From: Lithospermum erythrorhizon | Taxonomy: Eukaryota > Streptophyta > Magnoliopsida > Boraginales > Boraginaceae | Reading direction: 5' to 3' | Assembly (NCBI GenBank): GCA_019722365.1 | Contig: JADFUC010000856.1 | Span: 372,001 to 436,000 of the forward strand | Length of the DNA: 64,000 nucleotides | Part shown: piece by piece, positions 25,101-36,608 of the stretch | How positions within the stretch are numbered: position 1 is the first letter of the stretch | Layout: each line of letters starts with the position of its first letter | The notes under the pieces: model-generated | Databases searched by the model: none | What the model was told of the DNA's origin: nothing | What the model saw: only the letters and a program-made list of their open reading frames with translations | Made by a program: the position numbers and the translations under genes

Positions 25101-25835
25101 ACTGGACAATATTTTTGGATGGAGGGAGTAATATTACTACTGACCTCAACAAAGTTGGTGAACTTGGGATCTCTGTTGACAACCAATCGATGAACCTGTC
25201 ATCACAAGAAAATTTCCACAAATACTCAATTCTATCAAAACGCTAAATAATTAAACGAAAATACACAATTATATATCGTAAGTCGTAACATAAATGTATA
25301 ACATCAAAATTACTGAACTTTTTTTTTTTAAATCGGCCCTTGTCATTAAAGGACTCAGACTAAAATAATAATTCCACAAATACCCAATTCTATCAAAACA
25401 CAAAATAATTCTTCAATACAAGTACCCATTAAAAAATATTGAATTTTTCAATTCCAGACATATGAATACTACAATAATAATTTCACAGATACCCAATTAA
25501 ATAAAACCCCTAACTAACTCAAAACAAATACCCATTAAAAAAATACTGAATTTTTTAGCTTCAGACAAATAAATACTAAAATTAAAATACCCATTAAAAA
25601 AATACTGAATTTTTTAGCTTCAGACAAATAAATACCTCGTACTCGACTCTATGTTTCTCGGAATCCTCGAGGGGAATATAGTATTTGGCTAAACGTGTCT
25701 TCCCTTGCCTATTCTGAAGCAATATGAATCGGATCTGAAAATTTCCAAAAACAAAAGGGGTTATCAATATCAATATGTTAATAAATATTGTGAATTAAAT
25801 TGAAACTTTTGAGCAAAATTGTTGAATTTTACCAT
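22153..25835 (-). CDS. AP2S: AP-2 adaptor complex sigma subunit
   Basis: Six coding exons on the minus strand: 25835-25833 (ATG only), 25734-25636, 25195-25145, 24191-24018, 22569-22510 and 22194-22153. They join in phase to 142 residues, the usual sigma length. The product is the small longin-fold subunit of the heterotetrameric AP-2 clathrin adaptor in endocytosis at the plasma membrane. Sequence marks: [19 protein letters not shown] at the start, [12 protein letters not shown], the [20 protein letters not shown] core, [20 protein letters not shown] and the C-terminal [10 protein letters not shown]. No residue looks lost. The start codon stands alone, with the donor GTAAAA directly after ATG. 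Introns are long and full of repeats (two MITEs, a direct repeat and a GC-rich insertion), but every splice junction remains canonical. Confidence 0.96.
22885..23835. mobile_element. Candidate non-autonomous transposon in an AP2S intron
   Basis: In the intron between AP2S exons 4 and 5. GC-rich ends (CGAATGGCGGTCC ... CGCGGCGTGGCCGG at 22898-22946, and CGCGGCCGCCATGGC-like sequence at 23690-23832) flank an AT-rich interior. Repeated GGCGG/GCCGC words at both edges are reminiscent of hAT subterminal repeats. The interior contains three near-copies of a CCAATCTTTGCAACAAA phrase (23125-23200). No transposase and no clear 8-bp duplication was found. The open frame 23335-23610 is not recognised. 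Confidence 0.4.
23870..23955. repeat. Short direct repeat in an AP2S intron
   Basis: ATAACACTTTCCAATATAA occurs twice, at about 23876 and 23931, close to AP2S exon 4. Confidence 0.6.
24442..24703. mobile_element. Intact-looking Stowaway-type MITE in an AP2S intron
   Basis: 262 bp including TA duplications. The left end CTCCATCCGTCCCTAAAAGATTG and right end CAATCTTTTACGGACGGAGGAAG are inverted repeats, and similarity continues inward (ATAGTTGAACTTTGACTGTAGATATTTTTG against its complement), so the whole element can fold into one long hairpin. The least decayed MITE in the window. Confidence 0.9.
24927..25130. mobile_element. Stowaway-like MITE beside an AP2S splice donor
   Basis: 204 bp between TA dinucleotides with ends CTCTCCATCCCAAAAATTGTCC and GGACAATATTTTTGGATGGAGGGAG. 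The interior shares ATCTTTAATTGACATACATAACG...TTTGAATCAAAATTAT with other copies. Its right end is 14 bases from AP2S exon 25195-25145, on the donor side. Confidence 0.85.
25526..25635. repeat. Near-perfect 59-bp tandem duplication at an AP2S donor
   Basis: Two copies starting AAATACCCATTAAAAAAATA at 25526 and 25585, identical over about 50 bases. The second copy ends directly at exon 25734-25636, so the intron's first bases (GTATTTATTTG on the minus strand) are present twice. A third, diverged copy begins near 25425. Confidence 0.85.
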
Positions 25836-27056
25836 TTTTCGATGCTTAATGGTGTGAAAATTGTAAGGCAGCTTGATTCAGTGGTCTGTTTCTAAAAGAA
25901 TCAAAAGAGGTGGGCGATAATATTTCAAAATAGTTATTGAATCTACACTAAAACAATACCCGTAAAATTTATTAATTTATATGGTTATTAAGTTTTCAAG
26001 TGTTAATTTCAAGATATTATTAATGTCGGAATCAAAAAAAATTATTATTTAGAGAATTTGTTAATTTATCGATTATTAATTTAAATTTTAAAGAATTTTA
26101 CTATATTTTAGATGACGTTTTTGTTTTTTGATAGAACGTCGAGGAGGTAAATTTAAAAAACGCCTTCTGAAGCTAAATGAAATTAAGAATAAAAATTTGA
26201 TTATAGATTAACTTTTCTTCTTTACTATAATAAATAGTAATTTCATCTTTAGAAATTTATTTAGTTAATATTTTATTGATCAAAAAATTAACAAATTTAA
26301 TATTAATCGAAGATATTTAAAATTCATGAAATTACAAATTTTATTGCATAGTTACTTGAGTTGATATTCATGTAATGATAATTATTGAATTATATTATTA
26401 CATACTGTGTTAATGAAAGAAAATGATCGTCTACACAATAAATTTATAACTTCAACGATTATAATAAGATTAAGTATTAACTTTTGACAAACTCATATGA
26501 ATGGTTTATCCAATTATCTCCTTATTCCACCGAAGTAGGAGTAATATGCTGAGCTGTTATACACACACCAAAACTGTAAGTGTTTGGGGTGAAATGATTA
26601 TTTTGCCCCCTATTTGTAAGTGTGGTAGTTATAGAAATTATGCTCAATGGTAAAATAGTCATTTCAGTGCTTAAAAATACTATTTTTGTGTATGTATATT
26701 GGATCCCTATATGTTAGGTTGTGTCACTTCATCAATAAGTAAATACATTAGCTGAAGGGCAACTCATAAGTAAATACATTTTGAAGTTTGGTATATTTCG
26801 GTTTGTAATGGAATAGTTCACATGGCTACAGTATTAGAAACATGGACAACATCTTTGAATACATAGATTAATTTTTTTATGAAAAGCTTAAAATACATGG
26901 ATAAAAAATTGTCTTAAAGCACATACATAAATAAAATAGAGTACAAAAATGCAACTTATAGTATTTTTCCCTGTATATGAAACAAGTCCTCACAACTCAC
27001 AGGGAGGTTGTAATTAACATTGCACAAATAACAAAAAATAAACCATGAAAAGTGCA
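25836..27056. other. Intergenic DNA between AP2S and the invertase gene
   Basis: Promoter and 5' UTR side of AP2S on the left, 3' flank of the invertase gene on the right. AT-rich; the only recognisable element is the foldback repeat at about 26549-26712. Confidence 0.45.
26549..26712. mobile_element. Small foldback MITE-like element
   Basis: The left arm TATACACACACCAAAACTG...GAAATGATTATTTTGCC and the complement of the right arm TATACATACACAAAAATAG...GAAATGACTATTTTACC match over about 50 bases. A related phrase, GAGCTGTTATA(C/T)ACAC, occurs at both 26549 and about 56077, so it belongs to a repeat family. Confidence 0.6.
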
Positions 27057-29793
27057 TCAACACATCCAAGAAGCAGATCTCTTCAAAAGGGGCTTCATCT
27101 GTTTGTCTTCCTCAAGTGATATCATACTCAAATGAGATGGATCTTCAAGCATCATCTTTGCAACCAAGTACCCTGCAATGGACCATGTCTGGTTTTTTCT
27201 AGATTGCTTACCGATAAAGCGGCCAAACTTCCCATCATAATACTCAGGCCAGTGGTCCTTCAACAAGCGCGATTCTGCTAGCTTAATAGCTCGCTGTGCT
27301 AAAAGTGGTCTCCCCGTCTTGATGCATGCCGCAGTAAGGAGCCAGAGAAGAACTATGCAAGATGACAAACGACGCTAGTTCATATAACGAATTAAAGAAC
27401 ATGTAAAGGTTCGTTAGGTAAGTAAGCTGTAAGCGGAAAGGAGGCAAATAGGGGGGGGGAGTTCAAGAGGATTCGAGGCATGTCAAGCCTGGTAAGGTTC
27501 TTAGGTTTTTCTTCCAGTCCCTCTTACTACCAAACATTATCTCAAACCGTTTATACTATTTTTCCGCCTCTCATTCCCCTTCACTTTGCACAACTACCAA
27601 CTAAGCCGAGATTAATGTGAATGAATAATATTTCACATGTTTTGATGGAACAATTGATATAAGAAAGATGTAGGGATGTAATATTATTATGTGAGAAACA
27701 CACCTGGCCAAGATCCACCATTATGATAACTCCAACTGGTATTCTTTGGATCACAACCTGTCACAATCCTCCACTCGTGACTCTCCATAGCAGGATAACA
27801 AATCTTCAATGGCATTTCACCGACTAGCTCTTGCCATCTTGATTCAATAAGATCCATTATCGCTGAAGCTTGTTCGGGGGTCGCCAAAGATGATAGAATA
27901 GCAACACAATTACCAAGGCAAAACCATCTGAAGTCCATTTTTGCCGGACTTACATTGCCAACGAAATACCCCCCTCGATTTGGCATGAAGTCAAATACCC
28001 ATTCTGGAAGAGAGTCGGGCATTACATTGAATTTGTTTACTGCAGTATGAGAATACTCCTCTGTCTTATAACGATATATATCATTAAGTTGTTGTATGTC
28101 TATCCAGAAGTAGTTTCGCATATGGTAGCTCAGGGCATGGAGACGATTAACTATTTTCTCAATAATCTCCTTATTCTCTTCATCATGCTTAAGTAGGACT
28201 GATGCACATCTTAAGGCCATGAAGAATAATGATTGTATTTCAATGGGGTATCCATACACACCCTGAAATTACATTCATATCAGTCAGAGCTATAGAGTCG
28301 TAGATGAAAATTATATGAGATCCATCCCTAAAAGAATATCATATGTATTAAAAAGTCACAATGATGATTAGGGGTTGGGAAGAAGTAGCCTCTCTGAAAA
28401 AACCAAGCAGACAATAAATACTTCTCTAATATTTGTCAAGATAATGCAGGAATAACACAGTTGGATCGTGTTGTCATACTTCCCTAAGAGGCATGACTTA
28501 CTAGTATTATAAAACAACAAAAGTCCTGGTGTAGTTATATTTGTATACAAAAGATCAAATCCTTTGAAAAAATTTCATGTAGAGTATTTGATCAATAGGT
28601 TTGAAAATGCATGAGACTAACCATTCGGCGATCAACCATACAGCACCCATCGGCACATAGTAGTGTTGGAAAAGTATCAAAGCCAGCGGAAAGACATAGG
28701 GTCAAAATAAGCCGTATACCCTTCTGGCACTCAGGCAATTCAGCCAAAGCCATGTCACCAGTAGACTTAGTATATGCACGAAGTAGTATAATCCACCAAA
28801 ATCCTGAATCAACAGGAGCCACTCTACCTATAGCAGTTTCTCCAAAATCAGCCACCATAGTATCATGGTTCTTGATCGGGTCATGTCGTACCTTAAAACT
28901 TGCCGGCATTACTCCCTCAGCTAACTTAAACTCATCAACTCTCTTCTCCCATGATTGTAACCGCAGTGTTTTCAGAATGAAATTTTTAACTATTTCTGAT
29001 TCCCCATTCATTAAAAACGCCAAAGCACTTGGGACAAAGTCCCTCACAAATACCTACACGTTAAATGTAAAGTTAGTATAACCTGAGAGCTGAGTATTAA
29101 GGCCCTGTCAAGATAAAGGTTAGCGAGTGCAAAAAAAAACAAAGACTTAGAAAGAACAGTTATCTTGAATGTCAATATAAACGACATCCACATCTAGGAT
29201 AGCCTCTACGGTGGAATAATCGAAGGAAAGACTCCCTAAGAGCTGAGCACCTACTGACTGAAGATACCGAAAATAACACTTCATGTACTAGAGTGAGTTT
29301 TTTGCACCGAGGCAAATGTAAATCAACATGATAAGTAGCCGACATCATAAATCAATATATTCACCTGATCATAATTGAGTTCTTCTATTGAATGATCCAG
29401 GGCTGCAATAGTACCAACAGGTTGCCCTCTGAAATAAACTATAGAACGCCTCAAGGATTCCCATGCTTCAGCGACAAGTGGATGAGTCTTTATGCAACTG
29501 CTTGACCTTGGAGTACTAGCTAAAGATCTTCTTCCAGCTGAATCAATACTGTCAAAATGATCATACATTGGAGATAAAGTGTCATCATGTCTGTGAAAAT
29601 GGCGAGGTGATGACAAGGTCATTGGTATATCACCAAAAGATCTTTCATCAAAGGACCTTCGTCTCTCTGTTCTGATCGGTAAAGGCCTTTCATCCAATCT
29701 AGCAAGTTCAGTCTCATCAATTTCGAACAAGGGACCCGATTCAAGATGCTTTACAGTTCCATTTTCCAGCACATCCTTATTTTCCGGAGACAT
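27057..29793 (-). CDS. Cytosolic-type alkaline/neutral invertase (GH100)
   Basis: Minus-strand exons 29793-29365, 29053-28622, 28262-27704 and 27352-27057 join in phase to 571 residues. It hydrolyses sucrose to glucose and fructose at near-neutral pH. The GH100 core runs from about residue 110 ([20 protein letters not shown]) to the end, with [59 protein letters not shown], the [14 protein letters not shown] junction, [40 protein letters not shown] and [10 protein letters not shown]. The Asp in DSGFWW and a Glu near HEWRIVTG are likely catalytic, by recall of the family. The N-terminal 100 residues hold Ser-rich [12 protein letters not shown] and [13 protein letters not shown] motifs shared with CINV1/CINV2, and no organelle transit peptide. 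That motif resembles a 14-3-3/phosphorylation region. The antisense frame 28611-29081 is a shadow. Confidence 0.96.
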
Positions 29794-31833
29794 TAGGCTT
29801 AGGCTGCCTTAAATAGTTCCCTGATAAATCCCAATGATTTCCTCTTATTTTGGACCTGCAATCATAAAAAGACTATGTCTCCAAAATAAACATTTGGATC
29901 ATCCACAGCAAAATTGATGCTCAGACGCTAACTAGTTGATCCGAAGAAGTAAATGGAAAGGAAGATTGTAGAATTTATTGAGCATCTATAATTCTTTTGG
30001 GGACATATATAATGAGAATTATATACAGTGAATTATCATAACAATCATGTTTTTATCTACAGTCTAATACATGCACTATATAGGAGAAACTGATAACTAT
30101 CAGATCAAATATAATCAACTGAAAGCTTCACACTATAAGAGAATGACTTAATGTAAACCAGTCAAAAAATATCATACCTTGTACATCTATTCTAGAAAAT
30201 ACTCATTGATAATGCCGTTTTATCAACTTTAAATAATTTCCATCACCTTCAAGCAAATATCTTTAAGCCTAAAATATTTATCAAACAGTCAAATCAACAT
30301 TGTTAATGCTTCAACTTCACATTAATTTAAAGAAAAGCGACCAACTCTCACCCTATAATGTATCAACAACAACGATATGGCAAGATGACAAATACCACAA
30401 CATAGTTTAGGAGTGTAGAATAAACAACCTCGGGATCATCACTAATTACACCAACAAACAAACGAAGGGCATAAGTATTATCAAACTGCAAAACAATGAA
30501 AAGGTAGTAGTAGTACTCTCTCCATTTCAAAAAAATTGTCTAATAATTTTATTTTTAATCGTTAAAATTAACAAACTTTCAAGTATTAGAGTTGCATGTC
30601 CCTAATAAAACATGCTGAAAATACTATAGTTTTATATATTTTTTCTGTAAAAATATTAAAATTCAACTATCAAAATTTAAAACCGGACCATCTTTCTTGA
30701 AGTGAATGGAACGCTAAATTAACTCAAATGAGACACACCTAAATACTGTATAGAGAACAATGATAAGCACATCAACTTGAGCAGAACTGAAGGATGCATA
30801 GGTGTGAATTTGCATAAGGTAAGAGTTATCATTTAAGGTTATAGTTTAAAGTGTCATAAACTATGGATATCTCCGACATAGTTTTGTCTTTTGGTAATGA
30901 CAAATGTGAGGAACTGTCTAGTTGCTGGCTTGCAGATGTCTTTACATAGTCAAAACGATTTTTCCTATATATTTTCTTCTTGAGAATCAAGATGGGGTTC
31001 TAGGACATGGCAACTAGATTATTCCATTTTTATGTACTTTAATTAATTAATCTTTTCATAAACTGAATTAAAATCTCTATATACTTCATATGTATTAGTG
31101 GACAAATATATTCTTATACGGAGTATATTATATTATTAACTGCTTAGTAATACGAGAACTTCGTTAATAACTTAAGATCATGATATATATTTAATTTTAA
31201 TTTATAAAAATAAATAAAAATAATCGTATCATAATATTACAGAAGTTTAATATATAATGCATTTCCTCCTTAAAGAGATAAACTTCATATTTCATGTTCA
31301 CACAAAATCTATAAAACTAATATAGTACTACTAAAATGATGAGAAGGATAACTCTAAATACTCTAAATATTCATATGTTTTCATTTCATAATATCATCAA
31401 TTTTATTTCATGATATGTCTACCAATAATTTTTTAAATACAGCGAACCTTATTATCATACTGTGAGAATAATGCTTGTTTTAGTGGAAATAGCTTGATTT
31501 TCTTAATGAAACTACAATTACGCAACTTCTGAATAGGAGGGGGTAAAATGAGTCGTTCGAACTAACTTGACAGCTATTTGGGTGTGCGTATATTTATCAA
31601 CATACCAACCCCAACAGTTCAGAAATCTGGGATCCCAATAAACACTAATTTCCATATCTACCCTCCACCCCAACTCAAAATGACCTTACTACCCTCCCTC
31701 CATCCCCCAAATTTCCTTCTCATACTTTACAAACCCTTCACAATTTTTGTCATCCCACCTCTCACATTCTCTAACAACTACACAAAGACTCCATTTTTAT
31801 CCAATTTTTTAGTAAATAATTGTCAAAATCAAA
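29794..31833. other. Intergenic DNA between divergent genes
   Basis: Shared upstream region of the minus-strand invertase and the plus-strand Lys-rich gene. It holds a MITE at 30514-30716 and otherwise AT-rich sequence. The invertase 5' UTR, possibly with an intron, must lie in its left part. Confidence 0.45.
30514..30716. mobile_element. Degenerate Stowaway-like MITE
   Basis: Starts TA-CTCTCTCCATTTCAAAAAAATTGTC and ends GGACCATCTTTCTTGAAGTGAATGGAACGC-TA. The right terminal repeat is heavily mutated, but the interior (ATTCAACTATCAAAATTTAAAACCGG) matches the family. Confidence 0.6.
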
Positions 31834-34800
31834 ATGTCTACCTCAGAATCAAAGCCATTAAAGAAACAAATTGAAGATGATGATGATGAGAAGCCAATTG
31901 GGTCAAGAAATAGGAATGTTCCCATACCCAAAAATGCAAAACTCAAGAAAGAGCTAAATAAGCCCAAGAAAGAGGATTCTGATGATGATTTTGATAACAA
32001 ACCTATTAATACCAAAAGCTTAACCAAACCCAATAAGGTTAACAATATTATTATTATTATCTTTTTTTGTACTAAATTGATCTAAAAAATATTGTCTGGT
32101 TTGATTTTAAATGCTAAAAACTAGCAAAATTTGTGGTATTAATTGATATGTTAGCTTTGATTTGAATGAAAATTGCCATGTTTAATAGTGAAGTATGTTA
32201 AAAATGGTGCCTTTTTATTCAAAATTATTATGTTTAATAGTAAAGTATGTTAAAAATGATGTCTTTTGATTCAACCTTACCATTTTTAATAGTAATTTAT
32301 GTTAAAAATGGTGTCTTTTGATTCAAAATTGCCATGTTTAATAGTAATTTATGTTAAAAATGGTGTCTTTTGATTCGAAATTATCATGTTTAATAGTAAA
32401 GTATGTTAAAAATGGTTCAAAATTACCATGTTTAATTGTAAGGTTAGCAATGTTATTCTTTTTTATATATATAAAAGTTAAGTTTATGTAGTGTATTACA
32501 ACTTACATCCCAAGAAGATTGTCTAGTTTCATTTCAATGGTTAGAATTATCAAAGTTCGTGGCTTTAATTGATACACGTAACTTTGATTTGATTCAAAAT
32601 TATCGTGTTAATAGTAAACTATGATAGAAATGTTGTCTTTTGATATATTGTTTACCTAATACTACCTCCATCCCACAAAGATTGTCCACTTTTGACTTTT
32701 TGTTATACTTTTGAACTTTGACCGTTGATATTTTTGTTTGTATTGTATTATCATGTTTGCATTGTTAGGAGTATTATACAAGATGTACGAAAATGTTTGA
32801 TTTTAGTTTAGCGAGTCAATCATTAAAATTCAAAACTAGACGATCTTTTTTGATGGAGGGAGTACAAAGAAATTAACTTTATGTAATGTATTATGGGTTG
32901 TGATTTGTGAAGCTGCTTCTTTGTTTTTCTGTTCTTGAATTTAAGTTCCCCTATTTTGGATAATTGTTGGTTAATTTCTTAATTTGGTTGAGGAGATTGT
33001 TATTAGTGCAATGTTGGGTTTTGATTGTTTCCTGGGATTCAGGTTCCGGTGAAGAAGAACGATAAGGAGGATGTGAAGAAGAAAAAAGGAGGTAAAGAAG
33101 CTGAGGTGGCTACGGTTAAGAAGGAGAAGAAAGTGTACGATTTACCTGGTCAAAAGAGAGACCCTCCTGAAGAAGTACGTGTTGTTATTGTTATGTTCTT
33201 CATTTGAAGTTGGTTCTATAGTTACTGAAGTTTGAATTTTATGTGTTATTTTGTGTTTCAGAGAGATTCACTGAGGATTTTCTATGAAAGCTTGTACGAG
33301 CAAGTACCTACTAGTGAAATGGCAGCAGTTTGGTGAGTTCTTTTGCCAAATTTTCGGTAACTTAGTTGTATGGGCAGTAAATTTGGGCCCTTCTCGTTGA
33401 TAGCTTTGTTGTTCCAGTTGGATTTGGCTTTTTAAGGATTATCTGTACAAAATGTGGAGGAGTTAACCTTATCATATTCTTACCACTCATTTTATATGTT
33501 GTGGCTAGGAGTTCATCGAATTGTGTGTGAGTGTGTGTCGGGGGGCGGAGGGCGGGGGGGTGTTCTATCATAGAGGAGTCCTTTATGAATTAAAGGATTC
33601 CATTCTCCTATGTGTGCTTGTGAAATTTTAGAGTTCAGCAGACGAAGAGAGATAGGTTACTCTGGACCAGTGGCTGCTTAAGAGCTTAAAAGTTTGCTTG
33701 TACAGAAAAGCTTGGACCTTTTTATTTCATTTTTCTTTTTGGCAATACAAGCTGATGAAAATCTTCAACAAAAATACTGGCTTGCAATCCCTTATTGTGG
33801 CCTTGTATTAGCAATCTTGTTCTAGAGTGCTAACAGATGGCATACTTTTTTTTTGCATCTGTAAAATTTTGTGCATTCATAAATTGAAATTGTCTACACG
33901 TATTGTTCTTCTCAAATTGATTCTCATATAAGATTCTTGAGAATGAGGATTGTGAAGTTAAGCTGGCTCAGGTACTGTGAATAGATGCCCAAAAGGAACA
34001 ATAGAGGGACAGAGCTCCATGCTGTAGTAGAGTCATAATTGACTTGTCACACACTCACTCTAGACGCATTCTTGTGTTCAGCATGCAGGAAAATATCCAA
34101 ATGTAACTCGTGAATTAATAATTCAGTATCTGTCCATCTAGTTTATCATCATTGCATGGCCAGTAACCTGGCCCGACACTCCTACCTTATCCCTTGTTAG
34201 TATGTTTCTGTTTCTCTTTTTCCAGCCAAAATGTTATTTATCCCTACACTGCTACGGTGCTACCATATTCGTTAACCTCTGAATCCAACTATAGCTTGGT
34301 ACTTTATTGTGCTTAGATGTGCATCAGGGGAGAAGTGCACATTATGGATCATTGTTAATTTGTCATGTTCCTACTTAAAATGTAGTATCCGTGTGATATA
34401 GCTGCTAGGCACTTGTATATGTTTGAATTTTTGCCCCAGTGATCCATAGGTCCAGCGCTTTGATTAAATTCCAGTCTAGACCATTTGACCTTTCGACAAT
34501 ATTGTCATCATCCCATCAATACAAGGAGGTACCTTTGTTTTGTAAAATGATCATGTCAAAATTTTCTAAGACAATTTGTTATTGTAGGATGATGGAGTCT
34601 GGTTTGCTTCCAAGGGATAAAGCCGCCAAAGTTTTTGAGAGGAAACAGAAAAAGGCTCAACAGCAAAAGCTTGGTTCTCCGATGAAGTCTGTGGTTACAG
34701 TAAAGAAGGGAGATTCAGTTACCGTCAAGAAAAAAACAACATCGACCCCTGTCTCGAAGCTGAAAAAGGAAATGCCTCAGACAAAGAAGACACCACCAAC

Positions 34801-34933
34801 GAAAGTTGCTTCACAACAGTCAAATAAGCGAAAGATTCAAGAATCCTCCTCTGAAGAAGAATCCTCTGAATCAGACTCGGATAATGAGGTCATTGCAGCT
34901 CCCAAAAACCGGAAGAAGCAAAGACTACACTAG
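31834..34933 (+). CDS. Lys-rich predicted nuclear protein of unknown function
   Basis: Exons 31834-32037, 33043-33174, 33262-33332 and 34588-34933 join in phase to 250 residues. The first donor, AAG|GTTAAC, is weak; the others are standard. The N- and C-terminal thirds are highly charged: DDDDEKPIGSRNRN, KKKKGGKEAE, and a tail of SSSEEESSESDSDNE between KRK and KNRKKQR, which looks like a bipartite nuclear signal with an acidic CK2-like patch. The only compact segment is about residues 105-155, RDSLRIFYESLYEQVPTSEM followed by VWMMESGLLPRDKAAKVFERK. That block is, by recall, conserved in plant uncharacterised proteins, so I treat it as the family core. No enzyme motif is seen. A nucleolar or chromatin role is inference from composition only. 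Confidence 0.82.
32090..32460. repeat. MITE-derived tandem array in intron 1 of the Lys-rich gene
   Basis: About five imperfect copies of a 52-60 bp unit of the form AAATTGCCATGTTTAATAGT followed by AA.TTATGTTAAAAATGG and TGTCTTTTGATTC, between about 32165 and 32440. The left part (TTGTCTGGTTTGATTTTAAA, 32090) is a MITE end, so an interior segment of a MITE was amplified in place. A further MITE fragment follows at about 32504-32650. Confidence 0.75.
32660..32864. mobile_element. Stowaway-like MITE in intron 1 of the Lys-rich gene
   Basis: 205 bp between TA dinucleotides. Left end CTACCTCCATCCCACAAAGATTGTCC; right end GACGATCTTTTTTGATGGAGGGAG; the interior holds ACTTTGACCGTTGATATTTTTG and ACAAGATGTACGAAAATGTTTGA. 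Confidence 0.85.
33540..33560 (+). other. Putative G-quadruplex motif in intron 3
   Basis: Three G runs of 6, 3 and 7 bases separated by CGGA and C. The last run can supply two GGG tracts, so four tracts are available. It follows a short GTGTGTG stretch and lies on the sense strand of the Lys-rich gene. Confidence 0.5.
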
Positions 34934-35777
34934 TTCCAATGTTGTTACTAAGTGGTAATTTTCTGCAAGTAGATGAATCTGCTGATGCTAAACTAATCTG
35001 TGAGAAGCTTCTTTTAGACCTCCGGATTCTCATGATCTCATTGCAATTGTTTACACTGCAGTTGTGATAATTGTGTTATGTATCCCTTTGACCTTGCACA
35101 TTCCTTCGTTTTCTTGGTATTTTGAGTACTCTTGAATTAACATAATGGTATTAGTATGTATATTGATAGGAGAATAATAATACTTAGACATAAATTTAAT
35201 CAATATAAAGATGCCAACAAATAAATATGCTAAGTAATAAAGTCCTATATCAATTGAACTAGATAATAAGAGTTGGAAATTACTTTATGTACCCAAAAAA
35301 AATTCTCCTACACCATTCAAGACATTTTTATTTTTTATATAAAATGTTAAAATTTCTTCGTTTTAACTTTCGTTATTAAATCGAAAATAATGAAAAATTC
35401 TGAAGTGCTACCGATTCTACCAATTCACTACCAGCGTCAGTGTTACATTTTGTAATACACATTTTTACTCTCATTGTTTGCCATTTCATGTGCTCATACA
35501 GTATTTTGTTTCAGATCATGTCGAGAACCATTGCCAGTGGCTTTCAACACTAGCGTTAAAGATGCGACATTAGCAACTATTTCAAGAATTATGGTGCAGT
35601 TTGCTTGTTACTTGCAAAGAGGTGAACCACGTCTACAATAGTTCCTCTTTCCACAAACTCCATTTTGATTGTTCGAGAGAATCACATAAGCGTTATAATT
35701 TATTGAAATTGAAAAAAATCACACTAGGGAGTTAGGGACAATACAGAGAATTATGAGAGATAATTATCAAGAGAGAA

Positions 35778-35908
35778 TGTAATTATAATAATGAATCAAA
35801 ATACTCTAAATTAAACTATTTGTATGAAAAGGCATTATAGTAAATTAATTATAATAATAAATCAAAATACTCTAAACTAAACTATTTGTATGAAGTGGCC
35901 ATAATAAA
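35778..35908. repeat. 66-bp tandem duplication
   Basis: TAATTATAATAAT(G/A)AATCAAA... followed by ACTATTTGTATGAA occurs twice with a 66-base period and a few differences. Confidence 0.75.
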
Positions 35909-36608
35909 TTAATATGAAATTTGATAAAATGTCCAATGCTATAATTACAATTACATACTCTAGCGAAGACAAAGACACCAAATGAATTAGTATAACGATT
36001 TATTGACTTTTATATCTACGTATTCTAACGTCGCTCAAGTTATTTTTTGTATTATTTTCGAAAGTAAATGTATTATTAGATGGATTTTGTATATATGATC
36101 TTCTTCAAATATCTATCATTGTTTATATAAAATAAACATATAACTAGCTTAGTGGTGAGAATGCCAATTTTCGCATTATCAATTTAATATGGTTATGTAC
36201 AAAGCTTAGAGTCAGTAAAATTGATTGAACATCAATATCCAACATAATAGAAGCTCGTCGATGTCTCAATAGCCTTGTGGCATCTGACTCAAGCTTCTAC
36301 AAGAAGGTCTGGATTCAACTCCTATTAAGGATATAATATATATTCTAATAATTTCTGTATTCGTAATTTATAATACAATACTATGTAATCGTACTCTTCA
36401 TGACTAATTTAAAAAAAAAAACCATAATAGACGCCCAAATAAACTTTGTGTTGGCATAAAGCCATAAACCGAGTGGGCTCTAATTGCTTTGACACGTGGC
36501 ACCATCTTTTATACTCCTTCCATGGATTTGTTCTCATAAATAAACACACTCCACCATCTTTTAATATCTTTAAACCTCTCTCAAACAACCTTGTCTTACC
36601 ATATCTCG

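Noticed and set aside
28611..29081. 156-residue plus-strand open frame
   Set aside because: It is exactly antisense to invertase exon 28622-29053, whose protein is strongly conserved; a shadow of codon usage.
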